A stretch of DNA of 6,086 nucleotides from Phycisphaerae bacterium. GTDB taxonomy: Bacteria; Planctomycetota; Phycisphaerae; Phycisphaerales; SM1A02. This document shows positions 1 through 5,799 of this stretch, piece by piece. How positions within the stretch are numbered: the first letter of the stretch is position 1; each line of letters starts with the position of its first letter. A program made the translations under genes and the position numbers. The notes under the pieces are model-generated. The model had not been told where the DNA came from, did not search any database, and saw only the letters and a list, made by a program, of their open reading frames with translations. The stretch spans positions 1 through 6,086 of the forward strand of contig PKCT01000096.1 in NCBI GenBank assembly GCA_002862325.1. The letters are read 5' to 3'.

Positions 1-747
1 GATGGTGCGCATGGCGTCGATCAATTGGCTGCGGTCCATCTTCTCGAGTTCGGCGGTCGAGTAGACCTTGGGGAGATTGCCGGTATTGCCAGTCGGTTGG
101 CTTGGCTGACTCGGTGGTGAAGCCGGGCGGCTTCCCCTGTTCGTCGCAGACGGTCCGCCGGTGAGTACCGAGGCGGCGTCGGGAGGGAATGAGAACGGTG
201 TGAAGAGCGAGCTGGTCTCGCCCATCAGGAAGCTTTCCCGATACTCACCGCCACGATGCCCGAGACGGACTTCATTCGGGCCGAGTACCGCCAGCACCGT
301 GACGCCGCCTCGCTCCTGCCCCTGGTAGATGACGTCGCCGTTTTCGAAGAACACCGCGTTCACCGCGACGCCCACGGGCTTGGGGCCTTGATACGTCTCT
401 GGTGGCCCCGTGGGAGCCTTCGGTTTCGCGACCGAGGTCGGCTTGGGACGCTCCGCAGGCTTGGGGCGTGCGACCGGACGGGTCGGCGGGCGACTTGGGA
501 CGATGAACGGGGATCGTCCCTCGAAGCGTCGGGCATTCACCTCGGCCTGGCGTTCGTGCTTGGTCGCGAGCTCGGTGGTCAGATCGAAGTCCCGCACGGA
601 TTCGCCCGGACTGACGACCGCGGAAGCGAGCCCTGGCAGCTCGAGAAGGAGGGCGATTCCCGCGATGGCGATGGCGAGCGAACTGGCGATCAGGGGACCT
701 GACCAACGGAGATCGGCGGGGGGTTGGAGCTTGTCGGGAAGCTTCAT
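1..747 (-). CDS. GspC/XpsN-like linker protein between platform and secretin, 3' end outside window
   Basis: The frame runs from ATG at 747 to base 1 without a stop (249 codons), so the C-terminus is missing. Residues 17-36 form one membrane span (SGPLIASSLAIAIAGIALLL). A charged segment follows, then RRFEGRSPFIVPSRPP (about 73-88), reminiscent of the 'LF.PSRRPP' region of GspC/GspN-type proteins. Next come a Pro/Lys-rich linker (about 85-117) and a beta-rich block (124-175: VGVAVNAVFF, GDVIYQGQERGGVTVLAVL, EVRLGHRGGEY) resembling the GspC homology region, which binds the secretin. A Ser/Pro/Gly/Thr-rich stretch (about 188-224) leads to a predicted helix (STAELEKMDRSQLIDAM) at the window edge. 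The start is supported by ATGA overlap with gspM and a GGAGG nine bases upstream. Position after gspM matches xpsN in xps operons, where the secretin gene comes next. I recognise the architecture rather than a clear homologue, so no symbol is given. Confidence 0.72.
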   Translation of the reverse strand, partial: MKLPDKLQPPADLRWSGPLIASSLAIAIAGIALLLELPGLASAVVSPGESVRDFDLTTELATKHERQAEVNARRFEGRSPFIVPSRPPTRPVARPKPAERPKPTSVAKPKAPTGPPETYQGPKPVGVAVNAVFFENGDVIYQGQERGGVTVLAVLGPNEVRLGHRGGEYRESFLMGETSSLFTPFSFPPDAASVLTGGPSATNRGSRPASPPSQPSQPTGNTGNLPKVYSTAELEKMDRSQLIDAMRTI

Positions 748-1364
748 CGCGACCGTCCTCCAGCGGCGGGGACGATCCAGGCTTCGACCACGAGCGTCAC
801 ATCGAGATCCGGTCCGTCGTTGATCCGATCCAGACGGAGGTCGGCGATCGATTCGATTTCGGGCTCGGACTCCAGGTCGCGAAGGACCTTGATGAGAAGA
901 TCCGGAGTGGCGGTGAACTCCATCTCGCACACGAGACGGTCGACGCGACCTCCGGCCATGGCGCTGATCGGATTGTTCGGCGGGAGTCGGCTGCCGGTTC
1001 TGCCGTCGATCTTGGGAACCAGATTGTGCCTCAAGCAGATCTCGCCGACGGTCTCCTCAAGTCTCGTCGCCCCGGGCGCGGCGGATCGCGGCACCTCGAT
1101 CGGCCCGAGCGCCACGGCGATCCGCTCGATCGAAGGCGGCAGTCCGCGGTCGAGGTTTCGGGCGTTGGTGAGGGTGCGCTCGATCTGGTCCGCCTCCTCG
1201 TTCCATCGGTCCGCGGTCGGCCAGACGTGCTCCTGGGCGACGAGGATGGCGACCACCACGAGGACGAGAACGCCACCGAGTTGCCAACTCGCAGGGAGGC
1301 GGAGGAATCGGTCGACCATGTCCTCGGACTGCTCGCCGCCGTGCTTGGGAGTGGAATCGCTCAT
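744..1364 (-). CDS. gspM: GspM/PilO-like inner-membrane platform protein
   Basis: This 206-residue bitopic protein has a short polar cytoplasmic N-terminus and one membrane span at about 29-43 (LGGVLVLVVVAILVA). A charged helical segment follows (about 48-72, ADRWNEEADQIERTLTNARN). The C-terminal domain (about 143-200) has the alternating strand-helix-strand pattern of the ferredoxin-like GspM/PilO fold: RLVCEMEFTATPDLLIKVL, then IADLRLDRI, then LDVTLVVEAWIV. GspM pairs with GspL in the platform. Position immediately after the GspL-like gene supports this, since sequence conservation in the family is low. The ATG at 1364 overlaps the gspL stop as ATGA. The frame stays open upstream to 3218, but that part is Arg/Pro-rich, lies over gspL in another frame and would bury the membrane span, so I do not count it. 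Two cysteines (110 and 146) fall in the predicted periplasmic part. The stop overlaps the next start by four bases. Confidence 0.78.
   Translation of the reverse strand: MSDSTPKHGGEQSEDMVDRFLRLPASWQLGGVLVLVVVAILVAQEHVWPTADRWNEEADQIERTLTNARNLDRGLPPSIERIAVALGPIEVPRSAAPGATRLEETVGEICLRHNLVPKIDGRTGSRLPPNNPISAMAGGRVDRLVCEMEFTATPDLLIKVLRDLESEPEIESIADLRLDRINDGPDLDVTLVVEAWIVPAAGGRSR
757..761 (-). promoter_or_regulatory. Shine-Dalgarno site GGAGG for the GspC-like gene
   Basis: GGAGG on the minus strand lies nine bases upstream of the ATG at 747, within the last codons of the GspM-like gene. It is the best Shine-Dalgarno match at any start in the window. Together with the four-base ATGA overlap, it supports 747 as the start of the final, truncated gene. 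Confidence 0.55.
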
Positions 1365-3340
1365 GGTGAGTTGGTTTCCTGGATTCTGGCCATGAGCTGG
1401 TAGAACTCGTTCTTCAGGCGATCCTTGATCTCGTCCTCGACGCCGGGCTGCTTTCTCGCCTCCGCGACCTTTTCGAGCATCGCCTTCGCCTCGGCGTTGC
1501 TCAGGGTCGCGATCTCTTCCTGGGTCAAGGGCGGGGGAATCTCGACGACCTTGCTGCGGATCGCGCTGCGGCTTCCCGGTTCCGGGCGGGAGGGGCGTGC
1601 CGGTCGGGCTCGTCGATCGCGCGCCTGGTCGTTCGGGCGTTCGGGGCCGGCGGCATCGTCGGGCGTGCCGGCTTCCGTCGCCAACGATCCCCGAGATCCC
1701 GAATCCGAGGCGGATGCCTCCGTCTCGGCGGCGGCGTCTTCGTCGGTCGCGACCGACCGGGGGTCGGGCTTGGACTTCGACTCGGCGAGGATGCGATCGA
1801 AGTTCAGTCCACGATCGATCATCGAGTCGAGCCTCGCCTGTCTGAGATCGGGGTCGACGATCAGGTAGCCGTCGTCGTCGGTCGGTCCGTACCGTCGGTC
1901 CTGATAGGACAGGACCGCGTAGTCCTCTTCGGCCCTGGTTCTCAGGGGGCGAAGGGGATTCGCGAGGTCGGCCGAGACGTTGAATTCCGTGTAACCGCGA
2001 CTGTCGGGCTCCTCGATCGACGCGAGCGGACCGGCGTCTGCGAACAGTCCGCTTTCCCGAAGTCGGCGATTGAATTCGAAGATGACGTCTCGTCCCTCGT
2101 AGTCGCCGTCCCGCTTCGCGACGCCGGAGATCGCCATCGGCTCGCCGTGTGCGATCGAGATCGACGTGAGCTCGATCTGCTCCGGCGTGAGGTTTGCGAT
2201 GTCGCCCAGGAGCTTGGTCATCGACCATGCCTGATCGCCGAGGACTCTGTAGACCACCTTGAGATTGTCGTGCTGTTCGACGTCGCTCTGCAGCTTGGAA
2301 AGGTCGTCGATCTTGAGATGCATCACGGCGAGACGAAGTCCCGCGGATGCGAGGGGAACCAGAAGGAAGACCAGGATGGCGGTGGTGACGATGGCGACGG
2401 CGGTCCGGCCGTTCGACAGCTTCTCGAAGACCCTGCCGACCAGTCCGGGATCCACAGATCGTTGATCTCGTTGGAGTTCGGCCAGGTGGGACAGCCCGCT
2501 TCCTCGAACACCCAGGATCGCAAGCAGCAGGCGGTCGACCGCGGCCCAGCGCCCAGTCTGCTCCAGTGTGATGTTCGACGCCAATTGCGTGAGTTGGGCG
2601 TCGGTTTCTGATCCGTCCGCGATCAGGCCACCGGCGACCTGGCGTTCCTCGAGGCCCGAGAGGAGTTGGCTGGACTCGGTCTCGAGCTGATCGGGCGCGA
2701 CCCGGTCGCCAAGGAGGGTCTCCACAACCAGGGGACGAAGAATCGACGCGGCGTCTCGGTCGATGCGATCCGAACGCATGGAACGGAACACCGGCCCCTT
2801 GCTCGAGGGGATCACGGCCGAGACCGCGGTCGAATCTTCGAGCTGCGTGATCTGCGCGAAGATCCTGGTCGATTCGACCCCGGACAGAAAGGCCAGGCAG
2901 GCGATCTCGGGCACCCAATGAACCTCGATGTCCTCCGAGAGGGTTGGCAGCTCCGCATCGAGCCCATCGGGCCATGCGACCGACAGGCCGGTCGGGAGTT
3001 GCGATTCGACCCCTAGAAGGCCGGTGGCGGTGCGATGGGCCGGGGCCGAACCGAGGAGCTTCGCTTCCGCTTCGATCCGAATCGCGGATTCGACCTGGAG
3101 CGGGCTCGCCGGCGGAACATGGACCGTACGGACGAGGGTCGCCGACGCGGGAAGGACGACGAGGAGATGTCCGCAGCCGGCGGCCACGAGTCGCGTGCCG
3201 AGTTCCGGGCCGGAGCAACTCCAGCGGTCCACAATGCGGGGGCCGTCGGACTCCGAGACGAGAATCACCCGGTACTCGCCGCCGTCGTGGCGGCAGAGAC
3301 CGAGGAGTCGTGGGCTTGTTTCAGGACGTTTCCGGGCCAT
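1361..3340 (-). CDS. gspL: GspL-like platform protein: PilM-type domain, membrane span, PilN-type domain, long C-terminal tail
   Basis: This is a bitopic inner-membrane protein of 659 residues from the ATG used here. Residues 1-300 resemble the actin-like PilM/GspL cytoplasmic domain: an LLGLCRHDGGEYRVILV strand pair near the start, then LLVVLPASATLVRTVHVPP and an ESAIRIEAEAKLL helix. In GspL this domain binds the GspE ATPase. The usual actin-type phosphate loop (GIDIGSSS) is not apparent, which fits GspL rather than a nucleotide-binding PilM. One membrane span lies at about 312-334. A PilN/GspL-like periplasmic domain follows (about 340-458), including the LLGDIANLTPEQIELTSISI segment. Residues 460-659 form an unusual tail. 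Known GspL proteins are nearer 400 residues. The start is uncertain. A GTG at 3403 would add 21 residues and overlap gspK by 11 bases; neither start has a clear ribosome-binding site. The stop overlaps the next start in ATGA. Confidence 0.8.
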   Translation of the reverse strand: MARKRPETSPRLLGLCRHDGGEYRVILVSESDGPRIVDRWSCSGPELGTRLVAAGCGHLLVVLPASATLVRTVHVPPASPLQVESAIRIEAEAKLLGSAPAHRTATGLLGVESQLPTGLSVAWPDGLDAELPTLSEDIEVHWVPEIACLAFLSGVESTRIFAQITQLEDSTAVSAVIPSSKGPVFRSMRSDRIDRDAASILRPLVVETLLGDRVAPDQLETESSQLLSGLEERQVAGGLIADGSETDAQLTQLASNITLEQTGRWAAVDRLLLAILGVRGSGLSHLAELQRDQRSVDPGLVGRVFEKLSNGRTAVAIVTTAILVFLLVPLASAGLRLAVMHLKIDDLSKLQSDVEQHDNLKVVYRVLGDQAWSMTKLLGDIANLTPEQIELTSISIAHGEPMAISGVAKRDGDYEGRDVIFEFNRRLRESGLFADAGPLASIEEPDSRGYTEFNVSADLANPLRPLRTRAEEDYAVLSYQDRRYGPTDDDGYLIVDPDLRQARLDSMIDRGLNFDRILAESKSKPDPRSVATDEDAAAETEASASDSGSRGSLATEAGTPDDAAGPERPNDQARDRRARPARPSRPEPGSRSAIRSKVVEIPPPLTQEEIATLSNAEAKAMLEKVAEARKQPGVEDEIKDRLKNEFYQLMARIQETNSP

Positions 3341-3392
3341 GGGGGGAGGATCGGTGAATCGAAGAGGAGAGAACCAGCGTCCGGTATCTTCG

Positions 3393-4787
3393 TCAGTCTT
3401 CACGGAAGTGTCGAATGACGACCGGCAAGTTTGAACGATCCAGGATCGCGTGGATTTCCACTTCCTGTCCGTTCGCAGAAGTTCCCCGACTCGTGACCGA
3501 GAATGTCCAGCCAGTCACGTCGATCTGGTCGGCCACGCCGGCCAGGATCGCTGGTTGAATTCGACGAACCCCCCGTAGCTCTACGATACTCCTGATTCCC
3601 TCGGCACGTGATTGCCTGAGGGCCATGATGGACTCCGCGATACCCGCGTCCCCGTCGAAGAGGATCCGGAGCACCTCCGGCCCGGCGGTATTGACGTTCA
3701 CCCGCCCAGGGACCGGTTCGATTCCCGTGAAATCGGTCACCGTGCACTCGGCGAAGATCCGTTCGAGCTGCTGGTCGGTCAGGGGATCGATTACGTTCGA
3801 GTCCTGAGTGCTGGTGTTTCGTCCTCTCGATCGCCCCGATCGTCCACCCTGCCGACTCGAGCTCGAGGTTCCCCCCACGATCTCCGCCAGCTCGATCGTC
3901 AGGAGCGTCCCCAGGATGGGATTCTCGCCGGAGGCGTACTGGAGCAGGGCCTGGGCCTGTGCTTCGTTGACTTCGAGCGTGTCGACGAGCTCCTCGGCCG
4001 AGGCGGTCCGAAGGTCGATGCGAGGAAGGCCGGACAGCCCCAATGGCGAATCGACGGATTCCGCCGTGAGATATCCCGACCACCCGAGGTCCAGTTCGTC
4101 GTCCGCATCGTCCGCGGGGAACGCCAGGTCGCCATCGTTCTCGTTCGCGTCGAGCCGGTTGTTGAGGTTCCAATCCTCCCCCCGGACCGATTCGGGCCAT
4201 GCTCCCGCGACCAGCTCGAGTTCGGCGATCGACTTCATGCTGCTATTGCGGGGGCGGTAGTTCATCTCTCGCCCCTCGTAGAAGCTGCTTTCGACTCCCG
4301 TTCCCTGGACTTCATCGTCTTCGTCGATCCAATCCCGAATCGCATCGACGACGTCGATGGTCATGTCCGGGACCTCCTGAAGCTGAAGGGAGTTCGCCGC
4401 ATTGATGTTGAGGCGGGAATGGAGATCCATCGGTCCCTTGAGCTCCATTCCCTCCGCCGCATGCTGCATCTCCCAGGTTCCGCTGGAGAGGCTTCCACTC
4501 CAGTCGTACTCGAGATCCCGATACAGAAGCATCGGATCCTCCGGATCCGGAGTTTCGGTGTGGTACGCGAGGGTGCTGATGATCCGCTCGATTCCCGCCC
4601 GAGCCGCCCATCTGGCCTGAACCTGCCCGAGGCTGGCGCGACCGAGCGAGGCGGTGCGCCACGTGATCATCTGCGTCGCGGCGACGACCATCGCCGCGAT
4701 CGCGATGGACCAGAGCACCACCACCGTGGCGGAGCCCCGACGGACGTGGTTACGGGCAGGGGGGCGTTGTGCCTGGAAGTCAGTCAT
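3393..4787 (-). CDS. gspK: GspK-like pseudopilus tip protein (T2SSK family)
   Basis: This 464-residue protein is the large minor pseudopilin that caps the T2SS pseudopilus together with I and J. The N-terminus has a basic leader and RRGSATVVVLW, with likely cleavage after Gly18. The +5 residue is Val, not Glu, which is characteristic of GspK. One hydrophobic helix spans about 19-40. The first T2SSK-type helical region runs from RLNINAAN (125) through a DWIDEDDE segment to YRPRN and SIAELELVAG (about 195). An acidic, EF-hand-like loop follows (205-216). A middle RIDLRTAS module starts at 256, and a Ser/Gly/Arg-rich loop covers about 308-328. A final helix-hairpin-helix-like module starts at RVNVNTAG (362), and a short beta end follows. 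The ATG at 4787 overlaps the gspJ stop in ATGACTGA. The frame is open upstream to 5021, but those 78 codons lie over the GspJ tail and would bury the prepilin signal, so I reject them. Confidence 0.9.
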   Translation of the reverse strand: MTDFQAQRPPARNHVRRGSATVVVLWSIAIAAMVVAATQMITWRTASLGRASLGQVQARWAARAGIERIISTLAYHTETPDPEDPMLLYRDLEYDWSGSLSSGTWEMQHAAEGMELKGPMDLHSRLNINAANSLQLQEVPDMTIDVVDAIRDWIDEDDEVQGTGVESSFYEGREMNYRPRNSSMKSIAELELVAGAWPESVRGEDWNLNNRLDANENDGDLAFPADDADDELDLGWSGYLTAESVDSPLGLSGLPRIDLRTASAEELVDTLEVNEAQAQALLQYASGENPILGTLLTIELAEIVGGTSSSSRQGGRSGRSRGRNTSTQDSNVIDPLTDQQLERIFAECTVTDFTGIEPVPGRVNVNTAGPEVLRILFDGDAGIAESIMALRQSRAEGIRSIVELRGVRRIQPAILAGVADQIDVTGWTFSVTSRGTSANGQEVEIHAILDRSNLPVVIRHFRED

Positions 4788-5799
4788 CGAACCGAGTCGT
4801 TCCGCCGGAGGAGCTGGAGGTCTTGCTTCCGCGACCGGGGCCGACCGGACGCGAGCTCGGACCTCTGCCACCTTGATTTCCGCCTTGAGTGCTCGGTCGG
4901 CTGTCTCGTTTGCCTCCAAAGCCTCCGGGTTGACGTCCTCCTTCGCCTCGAGGCGCGCGAAGGCCACCCGGTCCACCTTGTGGGCCGGGGCGGCCTCCTG
5001 CCTGTGGATCGATCTCGCCATTGGGCGTGAATACGTCGGGAATGCCTTCTCCTTCGGGCAGATCGAGGTTCTCCGCGTCCTCCGGATCGGGCTCAGGAGG
5101 CTCGACGTATGGCGGGATGATCCGATCGACCGAGACGTGGGTCCTCAAGGTGGTCATCATGCGGCCGTCGATGTCGTCCAATCCACCCTCTTCGGTGCCG
5201 ATCGCGGTGACGGTGATCTGGAATCCCCAGGGGTAGCCGTCAATGTCCGAATCCCACTCGTCGAACCACTCCTGACCGTCGTATGCCAGGATCTCGAGAC
5301 CGATCAGGCCCTCCGCGATCGGCGTCGCGATTCCTCCACCATCGGGGAACTCGTCTGGGACCGGATCGCGACGCTGCCAGAGCGCTGCGCCGAATTGGTC
5401 GATGTCGACGCGATACTGGGTTTCGTACTCCCCGCCCTCTCCGTTGTACTCGATCTCCCCGAGGGGTTCGAGCCGAGTGTTGAAGACGAGGATTTCGTCG
5501 CGCGATACATCCATCCGCCGGTCGTCGACCATGACCGTCGCGGTGTCACTGAAGAGCAGGATGCGGGCGTTGAACAGATCCGCGTCCCGGATGAGACTCG
5601 AAAGATCGCGTCGTATCTCCTCGAGCGCGGTCGTCGCTCGGAGATTGGAGAGGAGTCTTCCACGTGAGACCGATCGCGCTCGCCCGATCTGCGAGAGCGT
5701 CACCACCACCGTGACCAGGACGAGCGCGGCGATCGCACCGGCCAGAATGAGTTCGATCAGCGTGAATCCACGGGTTCTAGAAGCCAAGGATCTCTTCAT
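4780..5799 (-). CDS. gspJ: GspJ-like minor pseudopilin with long Gly-rich C-terminal tail
   Basis: This 339-residue protein is a type IV-pilin-like minor pseudopilin of the T2SS. It has a class III signal: a short basic leader, then RGFTLIEL, with predicted prepilin peptidase cleavage after Gly11. The mature protein begins with Phe12 and carries the conserved Glu at +5 (Glu16). A hydrophobic helix (about 12-38) follows, then an Arg-rich amphipathic helix (about 39-70) and a beta-rich domain to about residue 225. GspJ binds GspI and GspK at the pseudopilus tip. The order I-J-K and this architecture favour GspJ over GspH or GspG. The ATG at 5799 is supported by the leader peptide and by a GAGG six bases upstream. 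The protein is long for GspJ, usually about 200-230 residues. The extra length is a Pro/acidic stretch (about 229-260) and then a Gly/Arg/Ser-rich region (about 266-339). The stop overlaps the gspK start by eight bases. Confidence 0.88.
   Translation of the reverse strand: MKRSLASRTRGFTLIELILAGAIAALVLVTVVVTLSQIGRARSVSRGRLLSNLRATTALEEIRRDLSSLIRDADLFNARILLFSDTATVMVDDRRMDVSRDEILVFNTRLEPLGEIEYNGEGGEYETQYRVDIDQFGAALWQRRDPVPDEFPDGGGIATPIAEGLIGLEILAYDGQEWFDEWDSDIDGYPWGFQITVTAIGTEEGGLDDIDGRMMTTLRTHVSVDRIIPPYVEPPEPDPEDAENLDLPEGEGIPDVFTPNGEIDPQAGGRPGPQGGPGGLRAPRGEGGRQPGGFGGKRDSRPSTQGGNQGGRGPSSRPVGPGRGSKTSSSSGGTTRFDD

Noticed and set aside
272..823. Short open frames on both strands (256-702 plus, 272-706 minus, 410-823 plus) that look like the only candidates in the low-coordinate region.
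   Set aside because: All are Arg-rich shadows. The real gene here is the minus-strand frame 747-1, which has a start, a Shine-Dalgarno site, a membrane span and a GspC-like layout, and simply lacks a stop inside the window.
1365..3218. A long open frame continuous with the GspM frame, which would make an 824-residue protein.
   Set aside because: The upstream 618 codons give an Arg/Pro/Gly-rich product without domains, over the GspL gene in another frame. Only the last 206 codons, from the ATG at 1364, show a membrane span and a PilO-like fold.
4539..4552. A perfect 14-base palindrome, CTCCGGATCCGGAG.
   Set aside because: It lies inside gspK and is explained by the codons for a Pro/Asp/Glu run. 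There is no loop, T-tract or second copy to suggest a terminator or operator.
4788..5021. Upstream extension of gspK by 78 codons.
   Set aside because: It lies over the GspJ Gly-rich tail in another frame and would place the prepilin signal in the middle of the protein. The ATG at 4787 gives a proper leader.
3612..5667. Two long plus-strand open frames (3612-5030 and 4654-5667) antisense to gspJ and gspK.
   Set aside because: Their products have no recognisable domain, are Arg/Ser/Asp-biased and lie opposite genes with clear family motifs. Long antisense frames are common in GC-rich coding DNA.
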